Assembly: GCF_003063415.1 (NCBI RefSeq)
Contig: NZ_NESK01000002.1
Coordinates: 92,358 to 156,357, forward strand
DNA length: 64,000 nt
Reading direction: 5' to 3'
Origin: Limnohabitans sp. 2KL-17
GTDB lineage: Bacteria; Pseudomonadota; Gammaproteobacteria; Burkholderiales; Burkholderiaceae_C
The notes beneath the pieces were generated by a model. It was not told the DNA's origin and did no database searches. It saw nothing but the letters and a program-made list of their open reading frames with translations. Below, one piece after another: positions 1 through 8,976 of the stretch (the stretch's first letter is position 1; each line of letters starts with the position of its first letter). A program made the position numbers and the translations under genes.

Positions 1-530
1 TGGACCTTGGTGATTTGAGAAAATTTTTCACCAATCAGGTGGTACAGCGAACCGGGACCCACGCTGCCATAGCTCAGTGGCTTGTCTGTGCTTTTGCGTG
101 CCAGCGCCAGAAGTTCGTCCACGGTCTTGACGTTGAGCGAGTTGCGCACAGCCAAGATGGTGTTGGTGGTGGCAAATTGCGCGACCAGCTTGAAGTCTTC
201 TGATTTGTACTTGACGCCCTGGATGGCCATTGGTGCCAGCACCAGCTCCATGGGGCTGCCCAAGCTCAGGGTGTAGCCCTCAGCCGGTGCGTTGACCAGC
301 TTGCTCAGGCCGATGGCGCCACCGGCACCGCCGATGTTTTCGATGATCATGGTCTGGCCCAATTTGGCCGCTGCGTCGGGTTGAAGTTTGCGTGCAAAAA
401 AGTCAGAGGGACCGCCGGCTGGGTAGGGCACGATCAGGCTGATGGTTTTGGCGGGGTAGGTCTGCGCCCAGGTGGGGCACAAAGCGCAGGCTGCGGCGAG
501 CAGGCCACTGAAAAGGGTTTTGAAGTTCAT
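1..530 (-). CDS. Tripartite tricarboxylate transporter (Bug/TctC-type) substrate-binding protein, 3' end outside window
   Basis: Periplasmic receptor of the Bug/TctC family, which captures carboxylates or similar small organics. The minus-strand frame opens at the ATG at 530-528 and runs off the left edge, so about 176 N-terminal residues are visible of roughly 320 usual for the family. A signal peptide (MNFKTLFSGLLAAACALCPTW) is followed by the family pattern YPAKTISLIVPYPAGGPSDF and, further on, an ENIGGAGGAIG segment typical of TctC proteins. No tctA/tctB membrane genes are visible; orphan receptors of this kind are abundant in Burkholderiales. The gene is divergent from the LysR regulator at 650, which probably controls it. 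The ligand cannot be read from sequence. Confidence 0.88.
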   Translation of the reverse strand, partial: MNFKTLFSGLLAAACALCPTWAQTYPAKTISLIVPYPAGGPSDFFARKLQPDAAAKLGQTMIIENIGGAGGAIGLSKLVNAPAEGYTLSLGSPMELVLAPMAIQGVKYKSEDFKLVAQFATTNTILAVRNSLNVKTVDELLALARKSTDKPLSYGSVGPGSLYHLIGEKFSQITKV

Positions 531-629
531 GTTGTCTCCTGTTGGATGTTGGGTTTTGAATGGTCCGAAAACCATGGCCAGATCGTAAGAATTCAAAATT
601 CATGTTTCCAATGACTTATTTTTATGATT

Positions 630-646
630 TTCATTCGTAAAATGAA
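630..646. promoter_or_regulatory. Candidate LysR operator dyad
   Basis: TTCATT and AATGAA form a 6-bp dyad with a 5-base spacer, ending just before the LysR start codon at 650 in the 119-base divergent spacer. LysR proteins commonly bind such dyads to repress themselves and activate the divergent gene. The assignment rests on position and symmetry only. Confidence 0.35.
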
Positions 647-649
647 TAC

Positions 650-1555
650 ATGAACCTCAAACACCTGGCCCATTGGTTGGCTTTGGCAGAAACCGGCTCG
701 TTCAGCCGTGCTGCCGAAAAGCTGCACATCACCCAGTCCGCGCTCAGCCGCAGCATTCATGTGCTGGAGGAAGAGCTGGGCGGCCCCTTGGTGGACCGTG
801 TGGGCAAAAAGAACGAAATGACGCCTTTGGGTTTGTCCGTGCTGGAGCGTGCACGGCGCATCGTGCACGAGGCGCAAGAACTCAAACAGGGCGCGGCCTT
901 GCTGCAACAAGGCGGCATGGGCAAGTTGCGTGTGGGGCTGGGGTCAGGCCCAGGGGCCATGCTGATGACGCCCTGGCTTCAGTACATGGCCGAGCACCAC
1001 CCCTTGGTGCAGGTGACCGTGTCGCGCGGGTCGACCGAGTTGCAACTGATGCAGCTGCGAGAGCGGCAACTGGATGCTTTGGTGGTCGATGTGCGGCGGG
1101 TGGCGGCAGCGACTGACCTGAACATGGCGCACATCGTCGAGATGCGCGCCGGGTTTGTGTGTCGTAAAGACCACCCGATTCTCAGCCTGCACCCCGGCAA
1201 GGTGCCATTCGATGCCGTGTTGGCCTATCCGGTGGCGTCGACCCCGCTGTCGCAAGAGGTGGCCCGCATTCTTGTGGACCATTACGGCCCTCGCGCCAAC
1301 CCTGCACAGATGACCACCTTGCAGTGTGAAGAAATCGCCAGCCTGATCGATGTGGTGCAGCAAACCGATGCGATCTACCTCGGTATCCTGGGGGCGGCGC
1401 GTCGTGGCTTGGCCGATGGCTCGCTGGTTGAGCTGGCCCTGGACCCGTTGTTCAGCGGCGAGGCGCGGCTGGCCTTGGTCACCCTGGCTGGCCGCACCGA
1501 GTTGCCGATCATGGCTGTGTTCAGGGCATTTGTAAGCAGTCGGCTGGGCGACTGA
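650..1555 (+). CDS. LysR-family transcriptional regulator
   Basis: A 301-residue LysR-type regulator of normal length. The N-terminal winged HTH (residues 1-60) contains the typical pattern AETGSFSRAAEKLHITQSAL followed by SRSIHVLEEELG. The rest fits the periplasmic-binding-like effector domain (about residues 90-295). It is divergent from the Bug-type receptor gene at 530, the classical arrangement for regulator and target, and is followed after 12 bases by a TSUP permease that may be co-transcribed. The inducer is unknown. Confidence 0.92.
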   Translation: MNLKHLAHWLALAETGSFSRAAEKLHITQSALSRSIHVLEEELGGPLVDRVGKKNEMTPLGLSVLERARRIVHEAQELKQGAALLQQGGMGKLRVGLGSGPGAMLMTPWLQYMAEHHPLVQVTVSRGSTELQLMQLRERQLDALVVDVRRVAAATDLNMAHIVEMRAGFVCRKDHPILSLHPGKVPFDAVLAYPVASTPLSQEVARILVDHYGPRANPAQMTTLQCEEIASLIDVVQQTDAIYLGILGAARRGLADGSLVELALDPLFSGEARLALVTLAGRTELPIMAVFRAFVSSRLGD

Positions 1556-1567
1556 AGGCAGCAAGGA

Positions 1568-2305
1568 ATGGACATGCAAGAGTGGTGGATACCCCTGGGG
1601 GTGGTTTTATTGGGCTACACGGTGCTGGGGCTGACGGGCTTTGGCTCGGCCTTGGTGGTGGTGCCCTTGCTGGCTTGGCATTGGCCATTGCCTGAAGTGG
1701 TTGCACTGACCTTGTTGATGGATGTGCCCGCATCGATGCTGCACAGTGGCCTGAACTGGCGACAGGTGCAATGGCGTGAGTTGCGCAGTCTGCTTCCGGG
1801 CATGGTGCTGGGTACGTTGGTCGGGTTGTGGCTCATGCAACACATGAACACCCAGTGGCCCCTGTTATTGCTGGGTATTTATGTGGCGGGCGTGGGCATC
1901 CACGCCCTGCGCCCCAAGGCTGAGTTGGCACAGCCCAAGCCTGTATTTTGGGCGTGGCCTGTGGGCGGAGCCATTGGCTTGGTTGAACTTCTTTTTGGCA
2001 CGGCTGGCCCTCTGGTTGTGGCCTGGCTTAGTCAGCGTGTGGCCGACGTGCAGCAAATGCGGGCCAGTACGCCGATGATCATTGCGACCGCCGCAACCAC
2101 CGTGTTGGCCGGCATGGCTTGGGAGGGGCGTTTGGCAAGCGAGATGCTGTTGCAGCGTTGGGCGGCGTTGATTGGACTGGCGTTGACCGGCGTGTGGCTG
2201 GGCCATCGCTTGGCGCACCGTGTGCCTGTGGCCAAACTGCGCCAGATCATTTGCACCTTGCTGGTGGTCAGCGGTCTGATGCTGGTGCTGGGGGCCTTGC
2301 GCTAA
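1568..2305 (+). CDS. TSUP (TauE/SafE) family membrane permease
   Basis: A 245-residue integral membrane protein with about eight hydrophobic segments. The N-terminal glycine-rich stretch (LTGFGSALVVVPLLAW) and the repeat-like second half match the TauE/SafE family of sulfite, sulfonate or organic-anion exporters. It starts 12 bases after the LysR gene, with AAGGA just before the ATG, so the two probably form an operon. The substrate is not predictable; carriers next to LysR and Bug genes often move organic acids. It converges on guaC. Confidence 0.85.
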   Translation: MDMQEWWIPLGVVLLGYTVLGLTGFGSALVVVPLLAWHWPLPEVVALTLLMDVPASMLHSGLNWRQVQWRELRSLLPGMVLGTLVGLWLMQHMNTQWPLLLLGIYVAGVGIHALRPKAELAQPKPVFWAWPVGGAIGLVELLFGTAGPLVVAWLSQRVADVQQMRASTPMIIATAATTVLAGMAWEGRLASEMLLQRWAALIGLALTGVWLGHRLAHRVPVAKLRQIICTLLVVSGLMLVLGALR

Positions 2306-2362
2306 GCCCCGTTGCTGGAAACCTGACCGCATCAGCAGCTCGCCGCTGAGTCCTGTGGTTGA

Positions 2363-2397
2363 TTGAAACCGATGGGCCGTTGAGTCCATGGTTTCAA
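2363..2397. repeat. Inverted repeat between convergent genes
   Basis: TTGAAACC (2363-2370) and GGTTTCAA (2390-2397) are perfect 8-bp arms with a 19-base spacer, in the 153-base gap between the TSUP gene and guaC. There is no U-run, so this is at best a weak bidirectional terminator. Confidence 0.3.
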
Positions 2398-2458
2398 AGC
2401 CCGTGACATCCTCCAAGCCACACCCTCCAAGCCACACGCGGCAAGGTCATGGGGTGGC

Positions 2459-3436
2459 TCACATCAGCAGGTGTTCACCCGCGTTGTCGCCACCCAAAGT
2501 CACATAGTTCACTTTGCGGATGTCCATCAGTTTGGTTCCACCGGAATAGCTGATGGAGCTTTGCACGTCCTGCTCCATCTCAATGAGCGTATTGGCCAGC
2601 TGGCCCTTGATCGGCTCGAGAATGCGCTTGCCTTCAACGTGCTTGTATTCACCCTTGTTGAAGTCGCTGGCTGAGCCGTAATATTCCTTGAACAATTCGC
2701 CATCGACCTCCACAGTTTTGCCAGGCGACTCTTCGTGGCCTGCAAACAGCGAGCCGATCATGACCATGCTGGCACCAAAGCGGATGCTCTTGGCGATATC
2801 GCCATGGCTGCGAATGCCCCCATCGGCAATGATGGGTTTGGTGGCCACGCGTGCACACCACTTGAGTGCCGACAGTTGCCAGCCGCCTGTGCCGAAACCG
2901 GTTTTGAGCTTGGTGATGCAGACCTTGCCCGGGCCTACGCCTACTTTGGTGGCGTCAGCGCCCCAGTTCTCCAGATCGATCACGGCCTCGGGCGTGGCCA
3001 CGTTGCCTGCGATCACAAAGCTGGTGGGCAGTTTGGCCTTGATGTATCCGATCATGTCGCGCACGCTGTCGGCATGGCCGTGGGCGATGTCGATGGTGAT
3101 GTATTCGGGCACCAGGCCGGATGCGGCCAGTTCGTCGACGGTGGCCCGGTCAGGGGCTTTGACGCCCAGCGAGATGGAGGCATAGACGCCTTGGGCGTGC
3201 ATTTCGCGCACAAACTTCACGTTGTCCAGGTCAAACCGGTGCATCACGTAAAAGTAATTGTTTTTGCCCATCCAGGTGCAGATCGACTCGTCGACCACCG
3301 TTTTCATGTTGGCAGGCACCACCGGCAGGCGGAATTTCCGGCCGCCCAGTTCTACGCTGGCGTCGCACTCGGAACGGCTTTCCACGCGGCACTTGCGTGG
3401 CAAAAGCAGGATGTTGTCGTAGTCAAAAATTTCCAT
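2459..3436 (-). CDS. guaC: GMP reductase
   Basis: NADPH-dependent GMP reductase, converting GMP to IMP and ammonia in cytosolic purine salvage. The 325-residue protein starts [16 protein letters not shown]. An upstream in-frame extension of 40 codons is rejected because it has no family similarity. The IMPDH/GMPR TIM barrel shows the active-site cysteine in [11 protein letters not shown], the [11 protein letters not shown] segment and the phosphate-binding [15 protein letters not shown] and [12 protein letters not shown] loops. The sequence resembles the 325-residue GuaC type I associate with Firmicutes more than the 347-residue E. coli enzyme. It is a single gene with no obvious operon partner. 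Confidence 0.95.
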   Translation of the reverse strand: MEIFDYDNILLLPRKCRVESRSECDASVELGGRKFRLPVVPANMKTVVDESICTWMGKNNYFYVMHRFDLDNVKFVREMHAQGVYASISLGVKAPDRATVDELAASGLVPEYITIDIAHGHADSVRDMIGYIKAKLPTSFVIAGNVATPEAVIDLENWGADATKVGVGPGKVCITKLKTGFGTGGWQLSALKWCARVATKPIIADGGIRSHGDIAKSIRFGASMVMIGSLFAGHEESPGKTVEVDGELFKEYYGSASDFNKGEYKHVEGKRILEPIKGQLANTLIEMEQDVQSSISYSGGTKLMDIRKVNYVTLGGDNAGEHLLM

Positions 3437-3536
3437 GAAAAAACCAAGCTCCAAAAAAGGATTCGTTGAAAGAACGAGTGAGCGCTTGGCTTGGCCGGTT
3501 TTCCAGCCCCTGAAACGAACCCGTTGCAGGTTCAGG

Positions 3537-3572
3537 GCAAAAAAAACCGGGCGCAAGAATCTTGGGCCCGGT
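3537..3572 (-). terminator. Rho-independent terminator of the MFS gene
   Basis: On the minus strand ACCGGGC pairs with GCCCGGT around a 13-base loop and is followed by a run of about eight U. It lies 3' of the MFS gene that ends at 3627 and before guaC, so the two are separate transcripts. Confidence 0.75.
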
Positions 3573-3626
3573 GGTTGATTCTACCCGTGTTGAAAGATGA
3601 CTTGGTTGGGCAGCTGAGGTCCGACC

Positions 3627-4883
3627 TCAAGGGGGTTCGACAGCCGAGTGGGGCAGTGCCGGTTTGATGGCCAGCATGAAGGACAGTGAACCCAGGGCTG
3701 CCAGCAAGGCCAGCAGGCTAAAGCCCAGGCGGTAATCGCCCGTGAGGTCGGCCAACACACCGGCGATCATGGGGCCGGCAATTTGCCCCAATGCGATGAT
3801 GGCCGCCGACAGGCCCAGGATGAGACCGATCGCGTTGCGCCCGAAATAATCGGCCCGGATGGCCTGCATGAAGGGGCCACGCAAGCCCCAGGCGATGCCA
3901 TGGAAGACCCCAAACGCCACCAGTGCGGCCATGTGGGTGGCGTAGGTCAGGCACAACATGCCGATGCCGTGGGCCAGCATGCACAGGGCAGCGACTTTTC
4001 TTTTGTCAAACCAGTCGCCCATGCCGGCGCCCAGCAGCACCCCGGCCAACTGGCCAAAGGTCATGATCAGGATCACCCAACTGGCGGTGGTGAAGCTGTA
4101 ACCCAGCCCTTCTTTCATGTGGGTGATGGCGTGTACGTTCACAGCCGATACCACCAGCAAGGCCAAGCCGTGGCCGATTGCCAGCATCCAAAACGCACGG
4201 GTACGCAAGGCCTGCGCCACGGTGAATTCGATTTGTGCTGGGCCCGCCGTGCGGCCCTCGGCCAGGTCAGCAGCGGCAGCAAGCGCCGGGTCGATGCCAT
4301 CGATGTTTTCCCCATGGTCTTCGGGGCGTCGGCGGATGATGCCGGCCATGGGCAAGCCGATCAGCAAGACCAGCACACCCGAGCCGGCGGCCGTGGCACG
4401 CCAGCCCCACTGCTGCATGGACCAAGCCATGAGCGGCACCACCAGCCCACCCATGGCTAGGCCTAGGCTCATGATGGAAAGGGCACGGGCGCGGAATTTT
4501 TCGAACCACTGCACCAGGGCCACTGAAAGCGGAAAGTAGCCACCCAGGCTGGCGCCGATGGCCATCAAGATGGCGCTGGCATAAAAGCTGCCCACGCTGT
4601 CGACCTGGCTGAGCAGCAGCAAACCTGCAGCAAAAAGCACCATGCCCCAGCGGATCATTTTTTGGGGGCCCATCCGGTCCATCACCCAGCCCAGTACCGG
4701 GCCGATGATGGCCGCTTCGACCGATTGCAGGGCCGCTGCGCCCGACAGAGTGGTTTTGCTCCAGCCCATTTCGTCAGACAAGACGGCGATGTAAAGGCCC
4801 AGGGCCTGCGTGAGAAAGGCGGCCAGCAAAAACTGAATGCCACAGGCCGCGCCCACCATGCGCCAACCATAAAAAAGCTTCAT
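3627..4883 (-). CDS. MFS transporter
   Basis: A 418-residue major facilitator protein with about 12 membrane segments. MKLFYGWRMVGAACGIQFL begins helix 1; the loop 2-3 signature is VLGWVMDRMGPQKMIRWG, and the central cytoplasmic loop (about residues 190-225) is charged. Overall it resembles the oxalate/formate and monocarboxylate-like MFS branch, with the FYGW opening common in those carriers. It is divergent from uvrD and closed by a terminator, so monocistronic. Substrate unknown, possibly a small organic acid. Confidence 0.88.
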   Translation of the reverse strand: MKLFYGWRMVGAACGIQFLLAAFLTQALGLYIAVLSDEMGWSKTTLSGAAALQSVEAAIIGPVLGWVMDRMGPQKMIRWGMVLFAAGLLLLSQVDSVGSFYASAILMAIGASLGGYFPLSVALVQWFEKFRARALSIMSLGLAMGGLVVPLMAWSMQQWGWRATAAGSGVLVLLIGLPMAGIIRRRPEDHGENIDGIDPALAAAADLAEGRTAGPAQIEFTVAQALRTRAFWMLAIGHGLALLVVSAVNVHAITHMKEGLGYSFTTASWVILIMTFGQLAGVLLGAGMGDWFDKRKVAALCMLAHGIGMLCLTYATHMAALVAFGVFHGIAWGLRGPFMQAIRADYFGRNAIGLILGLSAAIIALGQIAGPMIAGVLADLTGDYRLGFSLLALLAALGSLSFMLAIKPALPHSAVEPP

Positions 4884-5132
4884 TCAGCGGCTCTCGGTGG
4901 GTTGCAGGGCCAGCCCAAGCAGCAGGCGCTTATCCAAACATCGTGCCGTTCCGGCTCGGTGCCGAGGGGTGGGGTCATGGGGATTTGATAGCTCATGCGG
5001 GGGGGCGTTGACGTTGCTGCATGGTGGCACGCCATGGCCGCAACCTGTGTCTCGAAGTGGACGAAAAATCGGCCTCGCGGGGCATGCAAAAGACGCAGAC
5101 TGGGCCAGGCGAAGAAAGCGATTCGAACTTCC

Positions 5133-5138
5133 TACAAT
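5133..5138 (+). promoter_or_regulatory. -10-like element directly before uvrD
   Basis: TACAAT ends 6 bases before the uvrD ATG, with no Shine-Dalgarno sequence between them. Transcription from this element would start at or near the A of the ATG, giving a leaderless message. No convincing -35 is visible. Confidence 0.4.
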
Positions 5139-5144
5139 CGAGGC

Positions 5145-7571
5145 ATGTTGTCTGAACCATCCTCCAACGCTTCGGCGTCTCCCTTGCTCGCCCAGCTCAA
5201 CGACGAGCAGCACCGGGCGGTGGTCTTGCCCCCTGAGCACGCCTTGATCCTGGCCGGCGCAGGCTCCGGCAAAACACGGGTATTGACCACCCGCATCGCC
5301 TGGTTGCTGCAGACCGGGCAGGTTTCGCCGGGCGGCATTTTGGCAGTGACCTTCACCAACAAGGCCGCCAAAGAGATGAAATTGCGTTTGCAGGCCATGT
5401 TGCCAGTCAATGTGAACGCCATGTGGATTGGTACCTTCCACGGCTTGTGCAACCGTTTTTTGCGGGCGCATTGCCAATTGGCGGGCTTGCCACAGACTTT
5501 TCAGATTCTGGACACGCAAGACCAGCTGTCGGCCATCAAGCGGCTTTGCAAGCAGTTCAATGTGGACGAAGACCGCTTTCCGCCCAAGCAGGTTCAGTAC
5601 TTCATTGCCGGGTGCAAGGAAGACGGTCAACGCCCGGGCGATGTGCCGGTGCGTGACGATGAAACCCGCCGCAAGGTGGAACTGTACGAACTCTACGAAG
5701 CGCAATGCCTGCGTGAGGGCGTGGTCGACTTTGGGGAGCTGATGCTGCGCTCTTATGAGCTGCTGCGCGACAACAACCATGTGCGTGAGCATTACCGCCG
5801 CAGGTTTCGCCACATCCTGGTGGATGAGTTTCAGGACACAAACAAGCTGCAATACGCCTGGATCAAGCAACTGGTCGGCTTGCCGGGCGAGGGGGGCGAG
5901 GGGGCTGTGCTGGCCGTGGGTGACGATGACCAGAGCATTTATGCCTTCAGGGGCGCCCGTGTGGGCAATATGGCCGACTTTGTGCGCGAGTTCCAGGTGC
6001 GCCACCAGATCAAGCTGGAGCAAAACTACCGCAGCCACAGCAACATCCTGGATTCGGCCAACCACCTGATCAGCCACAACAAGACCCGGTTGGGCAAAAC
6101 CTTGCGCACGGACCAGGGTGCGGGTGAGCTTGTGCGGGTGGTGGAGTCGCCTTCGGACTTTGCCGAGGCGCAGTGGCTGGTAGAAGAATTACGCCAACTG
6201 GTCACGCAAGACGGTTTCGAGCGCAAGGAGATGGCCTTGCTTTACCGCAGCAACGCCCAAAGCCGTGTGCTGGAAACCGCGCTGTTCAATGCGGGTTTCC
6301 CGTACCGGGTTTACGGTGGCCTGCGATTTTTTGAACGGGCTGAGATCAAGCACGCGCTGGCCTACCTGCGGCTGATGGAGAACCCCAACGACGACACCAG
6401 CTTTTTGCGGGTGGTCAATTTTCCGCCACGCGGCATCGGCGCCCGCAGCATCGAACAGTTGCAGGATGCGTCGCGTGCAGCAGGCTGTTCGTTGCACGAT
6501 GCGGTGAGTGCGACCACGGGCAAGGCCGGTGCCAACCTGGCCGCTTTTGTGGCCATGGTGGACGTGCTGCGTGAGCAGTCCGAGGGGCTGACCTTGCGCG
6601 AGATCATCGATCTGGTGCTCGACAAAACCGGCTTGCTGAACCACTACCGGGCCGAAAAAGAAGGCGCCGACCGGGTGGAAAACCTGGAAGAACTGGTCAA
6701 CGCCGCCGAAAGCTTTGTCACGCAAGAAGGCTTTGGCCGCAGTGCCGTGGCCTTGCCCTCCGGTTCAGTACAGGCTTTGACGCAAAGCCCTGCCAGCCAG
6801 GGCCTGTCGGACGATGCCCAGGCGGGTGTCGACGAGTTCAACGAAGACGGTGTGATCATGAGCCCGCTGGCGGCGTTTCTGACGCACGCCTCGTTGGAGG
6901 CGGGCGACAACCAGGCGCAAGCCGGTGAAGACGCGGTGCAACTCATGACGGTGCACGCCAGCAAGGGCCTGGAGTTCGATGCGGTTTTCATTTCCGGGCT
7001 GGAAGAAGGCCTGTTTCCGCACGAAAACGCGATGAACGACTTTGACGGGCTGGAAGAAGAGCGCCGACTGATGTACGTGGCCATCACCCGCGCCCGCAAG
7101 CGCTTGTACCTGAGCCATTCGCAAACCCGCATGCTGCACGGGCAGACCCGCTACAACCTGAAAAGCCGCTTTCTGGAGGAGCTGCCCGAAGATTGCCTGA
7201 AATGGATCACGCCCAAGCAATCCGGATTTTCCAACCTGGGCGCGGGCGGCGCAGGGGGTATTGGTAGCGCTTCAGGTGGTGGATCCGCTGGCGCATGGGG
7301 CCAAACCCCGGCGCAAAGCCGTCACGCCCGACCCGCCTGGGGCCAAAGCAGCCTGAGCACTGAAACCTACAAAAGCCCACCCGTGCCGGTGCAAAAAGCC
7401 GAGCCCGAGCACGGCATCAGCGCCGGGAAAAATGTGTTCCACACCAAATTTGGCGAGGGCAAGGTGCTGGCGGTCGAGGGCGTGGGCCCTGAAGCCCGTG
7501 CCCAAGTCAACTTTTCGCGCCACGGTGTGAAATGGCTGGCGCTGAGTGTGGCCAAACTCACGGTGGTCTGA
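5145..7571 (+). CDS. uvrD: UvrD/Rep-type ATP-dependent DNA helicase
   Basis: A 3'-5' SF1A helicase for nucleotide excision repair and mismatch repair, about 808 residues. The start chosen is MLSEPSSN; the in-frame codons upstream have no similarity to the family. Motifs in order: Walker A GAGSGKT, VDEFQDTN (motif II), GDDDQSIYAFRGA (III), QNYRSH (IV), VHASKGLEFDAVF (V) and RRLMYVAITRARK (VI). A Gly/Ser-rich linker (about residues 700-725) leads to a C-terminal Tudor-like module that begins VFHTKFGEGKVL, diagnostic for UvrD/PcrA. It is divergent from the MFS gene and followed by a SlyD-like gene on the same strand. Confidence 0.95.
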   Translation: MLSEPSSNASASPLLAQLNDEQHRAVVLPPEHALILAGAGSGKTRVLTTRIAWLLQTGQVSPGGILAVTFTNKAAKEMKLRLQAMLPVNVNAMWIGTFHGLCNRFLRAHCQLAGLPQTFQILDTQDQLSAIKRLCKQFNVDEDRFPPKQVQYFIAGCKEDGQRPGDVPVRDDETRRKVELYELYEAQCLREGVVDFGELMLRSYELLRDNNHVREHYRRRFRHILVDEFQDTNKLQYAWIKQLVGLPGEGGEGAVLAVGDDDQSIYAFRGARVGNMADFVREFQVRHQIKLEQNYRSHSNILDSANHLISHNKTRLGKTLRTDQGAGELVRVVESPSDFAEAQWLVEELRQLVTQDGFERKEMALLYRSNAQSRVLETALFNAGFPYRVYGGLRFFERAEIKHALAYLRLMENPNDDTSFLRVVNFPPRGIGARSIEQLQDASRAAGCSLHDAVSATTGKAGANLAAFVAMVDVLREQSEGLTLREIIDLVLDKTGLLNHYRAEKEGADRVENLEELVNAAESFVTQEGFGRSAVALPSGSVQALTQSPASQGLSDDAQAGVDEFNEDGVIMSPLAAFLTHASLEAGDNQAQAGEDAVQLMTVHASKGLEFDAVFISGLEEGLFPHENAMNDFDGLEEERRLMYVAITRARKRLYLSHSQTRMLHGQTRYNLKSRFLEELPEDCLKWITPKQSGFSNLGAGGAGGIGSASGGGSAGAWGQTPAQSRHARPAWGQSSLSTETYKSPPVPVQKAEPEHGISAGKNVFHTKFGEGKVLAVEGVGPEARAQVNFSRHGVKWLALSVAKLTVV

Positions 7572-7669
7572 GCCTCATGTCCCCATTCATTTTGTGAAAA
7601 CGCGCACCTGCCACCAGGGTGCACGACTGAACGACAATTTCCCCTTTATTGAGAACCTGGAACCTCAGC

Positions 7670-8146
7670 ATGAAAATCACCCAAGACACCGTTGTCACCA
7701 TGCACTACAAAGTGGTGAACGCCCAAGGCCAAGTGCTCGACAAGGCCCAAGAGCCCACCTCGTATTTGCACGGGGGTTACGACAACACCTTGCCCAAAAT
7801 TGAAGAAGCGTTGGAGGGCCAGGATGTTGGCTTTTCCATCACCTTGAAGCTGGCCGCTGCCGATGCCTTTGGCGAACGCGACGAGAGCCTGGTTCAGACC
7901 ATTCCCAAAACAGAGTTCCCGCCAGGCGTCAAAGTGGGTGGGCAGTTGCGCGGGCGCACACCCGATGGGCGCGACCAGGTTTTCAATGTGGTGAAAATCA
8001 AGGGTGACAAAGTCATTCTGGACGCCAACCACCCTTGGGCCGGACTCAACCTGAGCATGACTCTGAAAGTGCTCGACGTGCGCGCGGCTTCGGCCGATGA
8101 GGTGACGCACCGCCATGCCCACGGTGATCACGGGCATCACCACTGA
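7670..8146 (+). CDS. slyD: FKBP-type peptidyl-prolyl isomerase, SlyD-like
   Basis: A cytosolic prolyl isomerase and chaperone of 158 residues. The FKBP fold (VVTMHYKVVNAQGQVLD) is interrupted by the insert-in-flap chaperone domain (about residues 70-120), as in SlyD. The short C-terminus is His-rich (HRHAHGDHGHHH) and is expected to bind nickel or other metals. The start codon at 7670 is chosen because the family begins MKIxxDxVV. The tail is shorter than in E. coli SlyD, so a metallochaperone role is less certain. A GCCCCTG...CAGGGGGC hairpin (about 8154-8174) separates it from the convergent gene. Confidence 0.9.
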   Translation: MKITQDTVVTMHYKVVNAQGQVLDKAQEPTSYLHGGYDNTLPKIEEALEGQDVGFSITLKLAAADAFGERDESLVQTIPKTEFPPGVKVGGQLRGRTPDGRDQVFNVVKIKGDKVILDANHPWAGLNLSMTLKVLDVRAASADEVTHRHAHGDHGHHH

Positions 8147-8195
8147 AGCCGAACGCCCCTGATTTTCAGGGGGCAGGACCGTTGAGCCGGTCTGC

Positions 8196-8972
8196 TCAGA
8201 CGGGCTCTTTTGGGCTGGCGCTGAAGCAGTCCTGCACGGTGAACAGCATCGATGTGAAAAACATCGCCGCCACCATCATGGCCATGGGCATGAGAACGGC
8301 CATCATCAACTGCGGGTCGCCGAGCAAGCCGGCAATCAGCAAGGCCAGGATGCCCGAGCCGGTGAAAATACCGATCCAGACCAGGGTGTAGACCGAAAAA
8401 GCTTTCAGGTTGCGCCAGCAAGCCATGAGGCTGAAAAATAGGCTCTTGCCGGCGGGCAGGCCATGCCAGAACACCAAGGCTGGAGCGTGCCAGAACATCA
8501 TGGAGACCGGGATGTACAGCACCATCGAAACCCACAAAGCCACTTGAAACGATTCGGTGTTGACCACCTCGGGGGTGATGGGGCTGCCACCGAAATACAC
8601 GTTGGCAAAGGTGCCGCCATCGGCGAGCATGGACACCAACATGACACCTAAAAACAGCATGGCATACCAACCGCCCAAATGCAGCATGGATTTTCTCTGA
8701 GGGCCCGTTTTCAGCGCAGTAAACAAAACGGCAGGCATGGGGAATTTGCCCTGAATTGCGCTTTGGGTTGCCGCCATCATGCCCAGTGTCAGCGCGGGCA
8801 ATATCACCAAGGCCAAGGCGCCACCAATGAAGGGCACCATGGACACCAGGGACACGGTGGCCATGAACAAAAAGAACAAGCCTGACATGGCCAGCGGTTG
8901 CCGCCAGAAAGTGCGGACGCCTTGAATGGCCCAATGCAGGCCGGTGCGTGCGGGAACGATTTGCAGATTCAT
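8196..8972 (-). CDS. BPSS1780-like multi-pass membrane protein
   Basis: A 258-residue protein starting MNLQIVPARTG, the start that leaves a 4-base gap to the upstream thrB stop. It has about six hydrophobic segments and a conserved N-terminal stretch (ARTGLHWAIQGVRTFWRQP) that I associate with the BPSS1780 family, a conserved betaproteobacterial inner-membrane family of unknown function. Close coupling to thrB suggests an operon. No catalytic motif is visible. Confidence 0.75.
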   Translation of the reverse strand: MNLQIVPARTGLHWAIQGVRTFWRQPLAMSGLFFLFMATVSLVSMVPFIGGALALVILPALTLGMMAATQSAIQGKFPMPAVLFTALKTGPQRKSMLHLGGWYAMLFLGVMLVSMLADGGTFANVYFGGSPITPEVVNTESFQVALWVSMVLYIPVSMMFWHAPALVFWHGLPAGKSLFFSLMACWRNLKAFSVYTLVWIGIFTGSGILALLIAGLLGDPQLMMAVLMPMAMMVAAMFFTSMLFTVQDCFSASPKEPV

Positions 8973-8976
8973 GGTG

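Noticed and set aside
4884..5144. Small gene in the MFS-uvrD spacer
   Set aside because: Short frames exist on both strands, but none has a ribosome site or recognisable similarity, and the translations are Trp/Arg-rich.
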